From Bin5 sp965242905 (GTDB lineage: Bacteria; Chloroflexota; Anaerolineae; Caldilineales; Caldilineaceae): a stretch of DNA of 64,000 nt. Below the pieces are notes generated by a model. That model did no database searches. It saw only the letters and a list, made by a program, of their open reading frames with translations, and was not told where the DNA came from. The position numbers and the translations under genes are program-made. Of this stretch, positions 1-7,152 are shown in pieces. The DNA lies in contig CBDETM010000002.1 of NCBI GenBank assembly GCA_965242905.1, forward strand, positions 248,001 through 312,000, given 5' to 3'. The number at the start of each line of letters is the position of its first letter. The first letter of the stretch is position 1.

Positions 1-278
1 TCCTTAAGGCGACCGGTGTCGGTGAAGAAGTAGTAGCTGTTCAGACCCGGACCCTTGCCAAGGATTCCCTGGCCGTCGGGTCCGTGGCAGATGAGGCAGT
101 TGTCGGCGAACAGTTTGGCGCCGTTTTCGATGGAGCGGCCTTCCCAGTTGATGGTCTGCGCTTCCATGCGCGGGTTCTCGCTAACCAAGACCATCAGAAG
201 GACGATGATGCCGACGAGTGAGGACAGAATGCCCCACATAATTTTGGCGATCGGGGACCTAGTGTAGAGACGATGCAT
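1..278 (-). CDS. membrane-anchored c-type cytochrome (partial, runs off window)
   Basis: The reading frame starts at an ATG at 276-278 and leaves the window at base 1, so only the first 92 codons are visible. Residues 12-33 form a hydrophobic anchor. A heme c attachment motif CLICH lies at residues 61-65, followed by the GPDG stretch common in small class I cytochromes c. It sits 10 bp downstream of cytochrome b and in the same direction as two Rieske genes. It is therefore probably the electron acceptor of a bc-type menaquinol complex, facing outside the membrane. The distal Met ligand lies beyond the window. The heme motif is seen directly; the role in the complex is inferred from the operon. 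Confidence 0.85.
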   Translation of the reverse strand, partial: MHRLYTRSPIAKIMWGILSSLVGIIVLLMVLVSENPRMEAQTINWEGRSIENGAKLFADNCLICHGPDGQGILGKGPGLNSYYFFTDTGRLK

Positions 279-288
279 AGTTGCTGTA

Positions 289-1932
289 TTACTCTCCTAC
301 AAGAGCGCCGGACAGACTCTTCCAGCCGTCGGCGACTTGACCGAGGAAGAGGTGTTTCCAGCCGTACTGTTCCCAGTAGAGGGAGTCCTCGTGCAGCCAG
401 AAGGTCTTTTCATAGTAGCCTTCCTCTCCCTGGGCGTTGAACCAGGTGATCTCCCAGTTCAGCTTCTTCAGCTTGGGTTGGGCCTGGGTTATCGTCAGGA
501 TGCCGATGGGCGCGTTGAAGTCGGGGTCTGTGCGGCGGTAGTAATCGACGGAGTTTTCGAATTCGTGCATGAGTTCGAGAAATTCGTGGTCATGCACGTC
601 GTACTCTTCATCGGTGCGCCAGACTCCGAGAGGGAGATGTTTATAGCCAATTTCACGGGAGAGGCCTGAACCTTCTTCGGGCATCACATCCTGAACGATT
701 TCGACCGAGGGGGCGCCTTCGACGGCGTATTCGGGGGTGCCCATCCAGCTCCAGATAATCATGACGGCGCCGGCGACGATTCCGGCGACGATGGCGACTT
801 TGCGGTCTTTGCCGCGGCGGCTGGGGTTGTAGTCGAGGTAGGGGATGGCCATGAGCAGGACGAGCAGGACGCCGGGCAGCAGGACGCCGGCGATAAACTT
901 GTCTGCGATTTTGAGCAGCCCCTGCAGCCAGTAGAAGTACCAGGGCGCGACGGTATGGAGTGGCGTTGATTGCGGATTGGCAATGTGTTCCAAGGGAGCC
1001 TGGAAGAAGAAGACGGTGAGAACGATGAGCAGGGCGGTCATGACGGTGAGGAAGCTGGTCTCGTCGACGAGGACGTCGGGCAGGTAGTAGACGCGCTTGT
1101 CGGCGGGGACGCGGTTGGCGGTGTCCTCACCTACTTCTTCTTCGTCGGCGGGGAGGCTGATGCCGAAGTGGACAACCTTGTAGTAGTGGACGAAGAAGAA
1201 GAGAATCAGCAGCAGCGGCAAAAAGAGGACGTGCAGCAGGTAGAAGCGCAGGAGACCGTTGGCGCCGATGTCGGGGGCGCCGCGGGCGAGCAGGTTGACG
1301 GTTTCGCCGACGACGGCGGGGGGCACGGCCTCGGCCATGGAGGTACCGATGGTGACGGCCCAGAATGCGAGCTGGTCCCATGGGAGGAGGTAGCCGGAAA
1401 AGCTCAGGAACAGAGTCATCACGAGCAGGAGCACGCCGGTGAACCAGGTAAACTGGCGCGGCGGTTTATAGCTGCCGGTGAGGTAGCAACGGACCATGTG
1501 TAAGGTAACGATTGCCACCATTGCTTCGGCGCCGAGCCGGTGCATATCGCGCAGGAACTGGCCAAAGGGAATGTTGGTCAGGAGCAGGATCATGTCTACG
1601 TAGGCGCGTTCCGGCGAGGGCGCGTACCAGATCATCAACAGAATGCCGGTGATGGTTTCGACGATGAAGAGGTAGGTCGAGAGGAGACCCAAGCGGTAGG
1701 TATGGGTAAAGCGGGTTACACTCTCGTGGTAGTAGGTGGGCTTGATGTGGAGCAGGAAGCCTTCGCTATGGGGCTTCAGGCGCGGGTTGGGGCGGCCGGG
1801 CGGTTCGCCCTGCATCATGCGTCGGAACTCACCGACATCGATGCCGGCGGTCAGGCGGGTGAATACGTCATCGGCCTGGGCAGCGACCGCGCCGAGAACT
1901 CCTTTTTCGCGAATATTTTCCTGGAGTCCCAT
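289..1932 (-). CDS. qcrB: cytochrome b of a menaquinol:cytochrome c oxidoreductase, C-terminally extended
   Basis: 547-aa integral membrane protein of a bc-type complex, which oxidises quinol and passes electrons to the Rieske protein and hemes b. The first half carries two His pairs spaced for the hemes, in DMHRLG...TLHMVR and LLHVLF...VHYYK. The second half (about 285-395) is the subunit-IV-like part. The Qo-site motif reads APWYF rather than the mitochondrial PEWY, as in several menaquinol-using bacteria. After the last helix (about residue 400) there is a roughly 145-residue soluble, charged extension without a recognisable heme motif. It follows the variant Rieske gene with a 46-bp gap. 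The family is certain; the function of the tail is unknown. Confidence 0.93.
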   Translation of the reverse strand: MGLQENIREKGVLGAVAAQADDVFTRLTAGIDVGEFRRMMQGEPPGRPNPRLKPHSEGFLLHIKPTYYHESVTRFTHTYRLGLLSTYLFIVETITGILLMIWYAPSPERAYVDMILLLTNIPFGQFLRDMHRLGAEAMVAIVTLHMVRCYLTGSYKPPRQFTWFTGVLLLVMTLFLSFSGYLLPWDQLAFWAVTIGTSMAEAVPPAVVGETVNLLARGAPDIGANGLLRFYLLHVLFLPLLLILFFFVHYYKVVHFGISLPADEEEVGEDTANRVPADKRVYYLPDVLVDETSFLTVMTALLIVLTVFFFQAPLEHIANPQSTPLHTVAPWYFYWLQGLLKIADKFIAGVLLPGVLLVLLMAIPYLDYNPSRRGKDRKVAIVAGIVAGAVMIIWSWMGTPEYAVEGAPSVEIVQDVMPEEGSGLSREIGYKHLPLGVWRTDEEYDVHDHEFLELMHEFENSVDYYRRTDPDFNAPIGILTITQAQPKLKKLNWEITWFNAQGEEGYYEKTFWLHEDSLYWEQYGWKHLFLGQVADGWKSLSGALVGE

Positions 1933-1978
1933 CTTTATCTAACGTCTCCTGGTATGATGAATTCAGGTTGAGGACGCC

Positions 1979-2665
1979 CTACCTTTGTCCACGATAATCT
2001 AATGGACTGTCCTTGCTTGGCAGCCCTTGAATAGTCTTGCCCGTGTCGACAACGATTTCTGCTTCAAGCGAGGCGAATCGTGGAGCTTCTACCGCGTCCT
2101 CCGTGAGAGTCGTCTTTGCCGCGACAGTGCGGCCTGTGACAATTTCGACCACGAATTGGTCCAGGGACCGGGGAGCAGGGCCATAAAAGTAGTGTCCATC
2201 CCAACTGAATCGTGACCCACACATGGGACATTCAAAGCGAGCATTCGCTGTATCCCACATGTACCGAATCGATCTGACGCCCCAGGCGTGTGTACAAAGA
2301 AAGAAAAAGGCACGCGGCCCTTCATCAGTATTGACCAACCAAAACCTGCCATCGACATTCAACTGCGGGTCACTACCGACAAGCGGTAAGTCGGCGGCGG
2401 CGCCGAGAAAAAACCTGCCTCCGAACTCGTTTCGGGGCTGACGAGGGTATAGGAACTGATACCCTGCGACACCGCTACCCACCGTCAAAGCCGCCACCGT
2501 CCCGGCCCATACATAGGTGAGCAACTCCCTGCGGCTGACGTTCTTGTTTCCTGGATCTGCGAGTGAGCCGGATTGTACAGTTGTCGAGAGAGCTTCGTCA
2601 GCAGTTTCCGAAATTGTTCCTTCGCCCCGGATTTGCTGCGGTTGCATGCCTGGTCGGGCGGTCAC
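1979..2665 (-). CDS. Rieske-like iron-sulfur protein with altered cluster ligands
   Basis: 228 aa. Residues 45-75 form an N-terminal anchor (RRELLTYVWAG...) clearly paralogous to that of the canonical Rieske protein encoded just upstream. Box I reads CTHAWG (residues 124-129): the ligand Cys and His are kept, but the second disulfide Cys is Gly. Box II reads CPMCGS (146-151): the ligand Cys is kept, the disulfide Cys is Met, and the usual His ligand is Cys. Both disulfide partners are lost together and the ligand set becomes 3 Cys + 1 His. This should change redox potential and pH dependence. It lies 42 bp after the canonical Rieske gene and before cytochrome b. Fold assignment is firm; cluster chemistry is a prediction. 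Confidence 0.88.
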   Translation of the reverse strand: MTARPGMQPQQIRGEGTISETADEALSTTVQSGSLADPGNKNVSRRELLTYVWAGTVAALTVGSGVAGYQFLYPRQPRNEFGGRFFLGAAADLPLVGSDPQLNVDGRFWLVNTDEGPRAFFFLCTHAWGVRSIRYMWDTANARFECPMCGSRFSWDGHYFYGPAPRSLDQFVVEIVTGRTVAAKTTLTEDAVEAPRFASLEAEIVVDTGKTIQGLPSKDSPLDYRGQR

Positions 2666-2707
2666 TTAGGCCGGATGCTCCTCTCAGGAAAGGTCTCCTC
2701 TACTTAT

Positions 2708-3724
2708 TCAGCCGGGTAAGGCGGTGTCTTCATCCAATTCGAGTTCGATTGGTGTTGCGACAGCTTTGGCGGGCGAGATTGCAGCCGGCTTGCCCTGCAG
2801 ACGTTTACCTGTGTCGACGATGATTTCAGCGTCGGGAGAGGGTACGGCCGGGGCGGCGACCAAGTCGCCTGCATCGGACGTTTCGGCAACCACGGAACCG
2901 CCCTCTACGACCTGGATCAAGAAATGGTCGAGAGATCGAGGTGCAGGGCCCTCGATATAGTATCCTTCGCGGCTGAACTTGGAGCCGTGGCAGGGACATT
3001 CGAAGCGGTTGTTGGAAGGCTCCCATTTGTACAGGCAGCCGAGATGCGTACAGACCATATAGAGGGCGCGCGGGCCATCATCGGAATTGATTAGCCAGAA
3101 TTTGCCGGTCGCGTTGCCTTCGGGGTCGATTCCAATTTGAGGCAGCAGGTTGGCGGCGCCGAGATTGAACTCGCCGCCGAATTCACCTTCGCGAAAGCGC
3201 GGATACATGAACTGGTAGGTTGCGAGGCCGCTTTCCAGCGTCAGAAGGGTCAGGGCACCGCCCCAGGCGTAGGAGAGGAATTCGCGGCGATTTATGCCTT
3301 CCTGGCCGATATCGAAGCCTTCGAGGACGGCGGCGCGGCCTACCGGTGCGACTCTGTCTGCAGCAGCGGCGGCGGCGCTGCCGTTGCTTTGGACGGCAGT
3401 TGGGGTCTGCGCCTCCATTGTGGCTGCGGCGACTGCGGCCGGGGCTTCTGCGACGGGCGCGACCTCTGCGGCGGCGACCGGTTCGGCTTCGGCGACTGCT
3501 GCGGGCTCGGGTTGCGGGGCAGGCTCGGGCGCGGTTTGTGCGGCTACGGCAGCCGGTTCGGGCTGCGGGGCGGCGGCTTCCGGTTCAGGCGCGGAATCTG
3601 CGGCTTCACCGGTGGTGCCGTCGCGGGGGGGCAGCATCTCGCTCACATCGACGCCGAGTCTTTCGGCTGCCGACTCCCGGGCGCGGTTAACTCTTTCGAG
3701 CCATGCCTGGTTGACTTCGGCCAT
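2708..3724 (-). CDS. qcrA: canonical Rieske iron-sulfur protein with long Ala/Pro/Glu-rich N-terminal tail
   Basis: 338 aa, longer than typical bacterial Rieske subunits. Residues 40-110 are a low-complexity Ala/Pro/Glu/Val segment, probably a flexible cytoplasmic tail. Residues 146-175 are the membrane anchor. The cluster boxes are intact: CTHLGC at 225-230 and CPCHGS at 243-248, giving two Cys and two His ligands plus the disulfide pair. It is the first gene of the bc-complex operon and follows the promoter at 3858-3886. The ATG at 3724 gives the conserved leader MAEVNQAW. A 19-bp GTGACTGGTCTCCTTGGAG-type region upstream contains a Shine-Dalgarno-like purine run on the minus strand. Family identification is certain. 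Confidence 0.93.
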   Translation of the reverse strand: MAEVNQAWLERVNRARESAAERLGVDVSEMLPPRDGTTGEAADSAPEPEAAAPQPEPAAVAAQTAPEPAPQPEPAAVAEAEPVAAAEVAPVAEAPAAVAAATMEAQTPTAVQSNGSAAAAAADRVAPVGRAAVLEGFDIGQEGINRREFLSYAWGGALTLLTLESGLATYQFMYPRFREGEFGGEFNLGAANLLPQIGIDPEGNATGKFWLINSDDGPRALYMVCTHLGCLYKWEPSNNRFECPCHGSKFSREGYYIEGPAPRSLDHFLIQVVEGGSVVAETSDAGDLVAAPAVPSPDAEIIVDTGKRLQGKPAAISPAKAVATPIELELDEDTALPG

Positions 3725-3857
3725 TGTGACTGGTCTCCTTGGAGATGCGGGAAGCCTGTCCTACATCTCGCCCCTTGCTCATCCTGCCAGCGGGTAAGAC
3801 GACACAGGGTTCAATGCCTGGCGGGACGGCGATGCATCGTTCGATAGAGCCGAATTG

Positions 3858-3886
3858 AGTATAGCAGGGGGAAGGTACATTGTCAA
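3858..3886 (-). promoter_or_regulatory. sigma70-type promoter of the bc-complex operon
   Basis: Read on the minus strand: a perfect -35 TTGACA (complement of 3881-3886), a 17-bp spacer, and -10 TATACT (complement of 3858-3863). Transcription would start near 3850, about 125 nt before the first Rieske gene. The long leader has no obvious riboswitch. This is the best promoter upstream of the four respiratory genes. Confidence 0.78.
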
Positions 3887-3992
3887 AATTATCACAAACG
3901 ATCTGGCCGCGTAAGTTGCTCGTGTTTCAGCCTGTCCCATTTGGCTAAGTCGGAGGGTGAACAGAGTTTCCTGAAAGTCGTAGTATAAAGCG

Positions 3993-4436
3993 TCAAAGGG
4001 CGTCTGACTGATATCTTGTGCGAAACTGGGATGGGTCAAGAACGAGATAGGATTCTACTTGTAGATCGCGCAAGAAGTGGCGATTGGCTGAAACCAAGTA
4101 GGGAATGTCCATCCACTCGACAAAGGCTCCAATGAAAGCGTCGCCCTTTACCGGTAATCCAAGACCTACATACTTCTCAACCAAGTTCAGTGGGATTGGT
4201 TCATCGACGACATATGCGAAATCAGAAAGAGCAAAAAGCCGATTGAATCTTCGCACCTGGCCGGGCGTAATCAGGTTTCGGTTCACTTCCTGGACTATCA
4301 ACCGGGGAATGACCACGGCGATATCTGCGCCTATTGCGTTGACCAACCATAGAGAGTCCGGATCGGTTTCCTGTAGAGCAGGTATAAAGACGCTACTATC
4401 GATACAGATGAGCGTACTCGGCATCAAAGATCTCAC
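3993..4436 (-). CDS. PIN-domain ribonuclease, toxin-like
   Basis: 147 aa with the acidic pattern of PIN nucleases: Asp in CIDSSVF near the N-terminus, Glu in IVQEVN about residue 50, and Asp in KGDAF about residue 98. PIN toxins cut RNA in a Mg-dependent way and are held inactive by a cognate antitoxin. The gene overlaps the 3' end of the preceding small gene by 41 bp (29 bp if translation starts at the second Met, 4424), the usual arrangement for translationally coupled antitoxin-toxin pairs. The target is unknown. A role as a true toxin is inferred from domain and pairing only. Confidence 0.75.
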   Translation of the reverse strand: MRSLMPSTLICIDSSVFIPALQETDPDSLWLVNAIGADIAVVIPRLIVQEVNRNLITPGQVRRFNRLFALSDFAYVVDEPIPLNLVEKYVGLGLPVKGDAFIGAFVEWMDIPYLVSANRHFLRDLQVESYLVLDPSQFRTRYQSDAL

Positions 4437-4677
4437 GCCTCGTCTGGCGCAATTGTTCGACGACCTCTTCCCGGCTCGAACCGATGCTCAAACCGCCGTC
4501 ACGTTTGATTTGCTCGCGCAGCTCTTTAAATTCTCGCAACCAAGTGCGCCTCTGGTGGGCTGTCTCAATTAGCGTTGCGACGAGGTCGTCCGGGTTGGTC
4601 TCTGCTTCGACTGCAAGCTCCTCTGCCTTAGCGTAGAGGGTGGCTGGCAACTGAAGTGTAACAGTCTCCACATCCAT
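4396..4677 (-). CDS. small antitoxin-like protein paired with the PIN protein
   Basis: 93 aa when started at the ATG complementary to 4675-4677, which has a strong AGGAG ribosome site 6 nt upstream. A longer frame upstream lacks such a site. The N-terminus MDVETVTLQLPATLY resembles the beta strand of ribbon-helix-helix antitoxins. The middle and C-terminus are helical and charged (EFKELREQIKRD), and could wrap the toxin. It overlaps the PIN gene downstream. Antitoxin function is inferred from size, N-terminal pattern and coupling; the exact family is not assigned. Confidence 0.62.
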   Translation of the reverse strand: MDVETVTLQLPATLYAKAEELAVEAETNPDDLVATLIETAHQRRTWLREFKELREQIKRDGGLSIGSSREEVVEQLRQTRREIFDAEYAHLYR

Positions 4678-4768
4678 GTTGCTCTCCTTTATAAATCCAC
4701 TTTTCTCCTTGAGGATTCTACCACACTGGCCCACCTTTCCTTAGCCTAGTCAAAAGGACATAGGCATC

Positions 4769-5892
4769 TTATTGGGAGAGAACTTTGAGGAGATAGTCAG
4801 TTTTCAAACCGGCTCGTTTACGTTTGGCGGCAATTCCGATTTGGGCACTCTTCTCTCGGCGTAGGAGGTTGAGAGCCAAGCGGCACAGGATGGCCAGGTT
4901 GTGCTGCGCATGGCCCTGACGGATGCGACTGTCGTCCTCATCCAAGACCCAGTGGGCTGAGTTCTCTATGCTCCAGTGGCTGCGGGTGGAAGTCAGGAGC
5001 AATTTGGCATCGGGAGACAAGTTGGAGATGAAGTATTGCGTTGCATGCGAAGTGCTTTCTGGCAGTTGTCGTTTGGCTTCGACCCTGACCAGGCTTTGCA
5101 GTTGTGACCACTCCTGGTCAGGGTCCATGTAGGCCAGGAATTCAGGGGCAGAGATAACCCAACAGCGCCTGGTTTCGATGCGACCGTGGTCCTTTTCTAT
5201 CGTCTGGTGGAAATCGTGGGCAACATTGGCAAATTCGTTCTGTTTCTCCAGTGTGAACATGGTCTCGACCGCTTCATGCAACTGCGGTCAGTTCTGTTTG
5301 AGGGCCAGAACGAAGTCGGCGCCGCGCTCTGTGATCTGTTGTGCAATCGCATTCTGACAGCCGATGGCATCGATTGTCATAATTCAACCAGATAGCTCCA
5401 ACATCTCCAGAAGTTCAGGGATTGCCGTGATCTCGTTGGCGTCTGCCGCCACCTCGGTCTGCGCCAGAACCAGCCGACTCCTCGTTGCCCAGGCACTGAC
5501 TAGGTGCAGCGGTCCCGCTTCTGCCTGCGCTCATGCGAACGACGAACCGTCTTCCCATCTATGGCCAGCAACTGTCCCTGCGTCAACTCATGTAGGCGCT
5601 GCACTCATTTCATAATACAGGCCTCATACTGCTCTGCATCCAGCCTGGCAAAGACCCGGCCAAAGGTGTCATGCGATGGGATTCCGTTTGGTAGTCCCAG
5701 CATCGCTTCCAGCCAGTCCCGTTTGGCGTGTCCAAACTCTTCTGTCTCGACCCAGTTATCCGCTCCGCATATGACTGCACAGATTGCAATTACGATGATG
5801 TCGCTCAACGGATGAAACTTTGTGCGTTCAACGCGAGGATCTTCCAATTCCTCGAAGTGCTCAACCAGTGATACGCCCCTTTTCTCCGCCAT
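4769..5892 (-). pseudogene. degenerate ISAs1-family transposase
   Basis: Pieces of one DDE transposase lie in order on the minus strand. The N-terminal part (5605-5892) has the DUF4338/ISAs1-like leader with HFEELEDPR and FGHAKRDWLEA. A middle part includes IDGKTVRRSHERR, then, in other frames, AWATRSRLVLAQTEV and TIDAIGCQNAIA. The C-terminal part is at 4769-5281 (STRSHWSIENSAHWVLD). Lesions are a TGA at 5605-5607, a TAG soon after RRQKRDRCT, at least one frame change, and a TGA at 5288-5290. No intact copy is present, and terminal inverted repeats could not be defined. It is a dead element between two toxin-antitoxin-like loci. Confidence 0.85.
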
Positions 5893-6038
5893 GAGTCCCC
5901 CCTTTGTCTAGTGAAAGGACTCTCAGTCGCATCAAATCGTATCGCTTACGTCATCTGACCTATTTCTCAACCCAAATTAGACGCAATAGTCCTGGGATAT
6001 CAAGAGGCGCAGAACAAGGTGTAACCGTCTCCCTAAGA

Positions 6039-6066
6039 GGTCTATCCCCGCGTATGCAGGGGAACC
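6039..6066. repeat. single CRISPR-repeat-like 28-mer (type I-E style)
   Basis: The 28 bases begin GGTCTATCCCCGCG and end CAGGGGAACC. They follow the layout of type I-E repeats: a short GC-rich core with inverted CCCC/GGGG arms, ending in GGAACC on one strand and GGGGATAGACC on the other. No second copy occurs 60-62 bp to either side, and no cas gene is visible, so this is not an array. It may be a relic, a mobilised repeat or chance. Confidence 0.35.
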
Positions 6067-6158
6067 TCAGCAAGACGGGCGAACTGACGATGCCGGAGTT
6101 TCGCACACCATTCTCGATGCCTGAGACTGCGCGCCGTTGAGTATGTCGACGACAGGTG

Positions 6159-6425
6159 CTAAGTTGCCGATCGCGAGGAAGCCTGAATGCGTTCGACAAC
6201 CCATCGGGTTATCAGTTGCGCATGGGAGATTCCGTGCAACCGGGCAAGCGACCTGACAATCCGGGATTCGTCTGGCTCAAGACGAACGGTGACGGTGGCT
6301 TGACAGTTAAAAACCGGTTCGTCCACCTCCTCAAGTTCGGCATCGAAGTCGGTTAGATCATGTGTGTCCCAGAAGTCGGCGAGCTCCTGGATCGAATCGG
6401 TCTGCAGAATTTTATTGTCGTTCAT
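6159..6425 (-). CDS. CopG/BrnA-type antitoxin
   Basis: 88 aa from the ATG at 6423-6425, which overlaps the stop of the upstream toxin frame by 4 bases (ATGA). This coupling favours it over an ATG 12 bases upstream. The N-terminal IQELADFWDTHDLTDF segment is characteristic of CopG-type antitoxins paired with BrnT/DUF497 toxins. The C-terminal half (VTVRLEPDESRIVRSLARL) is a ribbon-helix-helix DNA-binding domain. It should neutralise the toxin and repress the operon. The gene is intact although its toxin partner is interrupted. Confidence 0.75.
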   Translation of the reverse strand: MNDNKILQTDSIQELADFWDTHDLTDFDAELEEVDEPVFNCQATVTVRLEPDESRIVRSLARLHGISHAQLITRWVVERIQASSRSAT

Positions 6426-6706
6426 CGACTCCTCCACTGCATATATCGCCGTCTTTCCTTCCCTGTCATCACTCTGGCGGTGACAGGAAGTCCTCTGCCA
6501 TCAGGAAATTGAATTGCCACACAGAACAGGTAGCGGCCCGCATTTGTTTGTCCCAAAATATAGTAGGCTGGATTTTCTCCTCAGGATTTTGCACGTAGAA
6601 CCAGTGGTCGACCGAAGCATACCTCCTCGACTTCATCTATCGTAATGCCGTGTCGCGCAATGTGTTCGATTCTGTCCTGGGGCCACAGCAACTCGCCTAT
6701 TTTCAT
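6422..6706 (-). pseudogene. BrnT-like (DUF497) toxin with an internal TGA
   Basis: A 95-codon frame runs from an ATG at 6704-6706 to a TGA at 6422-6424, and carries a single in-frame TGA at codon 42 (6581-6583). The first half has WPQDRIEHIARHGIT and DEVEEV. The second half has YYILGQTNAGRYLFCV and TGKERRRYMQW. These are the parts of BrnT ribonuclease toxins in the expected order. The end overlaps the antitoxin start by 4 bases. One base change would restore the frame, so this is either a recently disabled toxin or a sequencing error. Confidence 0.72.
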
Positions 6707-6743
6707 GCCCAATTCATTTTCTGCCCTTTCGTTGTTGCGCCCC

Positions 6744-6773
6744 ACTATACCATATGCTTACCGCTGATGTCCC
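6744..6773 (-). promoter_or_regulatory. candidate promoter of the BrnT/antitoxin pair
   Basis: On the minus strand, GGGACA (complement of 6768-6773) and TATAGT (complement of 6744-6749) are separated by 18 bp, placing a start site about 30 nt before the toxin ATG. The -35 is weak. Confidence 0.4.
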
Positions 6774-6842
6774 ACGGCTGGGATAGGGCAGTCAGGGCAA
6801 TTGCATCCTATTGCGTCAATTTCTTGTGAGGCTGCCCGAAAT

Positions 6843-6871
6843 GTAGGGGCAGGCCTTGTGCCTGCCCCTCG
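6843..6871 (-). repeat. REP-like palindrome (GGCAGGCACAAGGCCTGCC family)
   Basis: The core AGGGGCAGGC...GCCTGCCCCT forms a 10-bp stem around TTGT. The same core, with compensating changes in the stem, recurs at 7019, 10478, 10548, 10619, 10679, 45465, 45536 and 52478. Confidence 0.75.
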
Positions 6872-7018
6872 TGAAGGCTCTATGTCTGTTCCTTGAGAAT
6901 CCCTTTCGTGGACTCTCTGGCTAACTTCGGCAATGTTGGCAAACCAATTCAGATGCGATTGCCCTGCCCGCAACTATGGCAGACGTAATTCTGTCCAAGC
7001 GCCAGAAGAAGCAAGGAA

Positions 7019-7043
7019 GGGCGCCCACAAGGGGCGCCCCTAC
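7019..7043 (+). repeat. REP-like palindrome, GGGCGCCC variant
   Basis: GGGCGCCCACAAGGGGCGCC followed by CCTAC. The ACAAGG loop and CCCCTAC tail match the family while the stem sequence differs, so the fold rather than the letters is conserved. Confidence 0.65.
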
Positions 7044-7152
7044 CAGATGCAGGCAGCTTTGTGCGGTTCCTTCGCTGTTCGATTCATTTTCCCTTTGGCC
7101 GGCTGTACATCCTCACATCTGCTTGCCCACATTTGATTGGGCCGAATGGAGA

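Larger units (their letters stand above)
6707..7152. other. intergenic stretch with two REP-like palindromes
   Basis: No convincing gene. It contains the toxin-pair promoter and two members of the palindromic repeat family: 6843-6871 in one orientation and 7019-7043 in the other. Confidence 0.6.

Noticed and set aside
3137..3847. Cys/Gly-rich plus-strand frame of 236 codons
   Set aside because: Antisense to the Ala/Pro/Glu-rich tail of the Rieske gene; composition follows from that codon pattern.
4740..5920. Terminal inverted repeats of the dead ISAs1-like element
   Set aside because: The only similar flanking sequences (CTAGTCAAAAGGAC and CTAGTGAAAGGACT) are in direct, not inverted, orientation, so the ends were not assigned.
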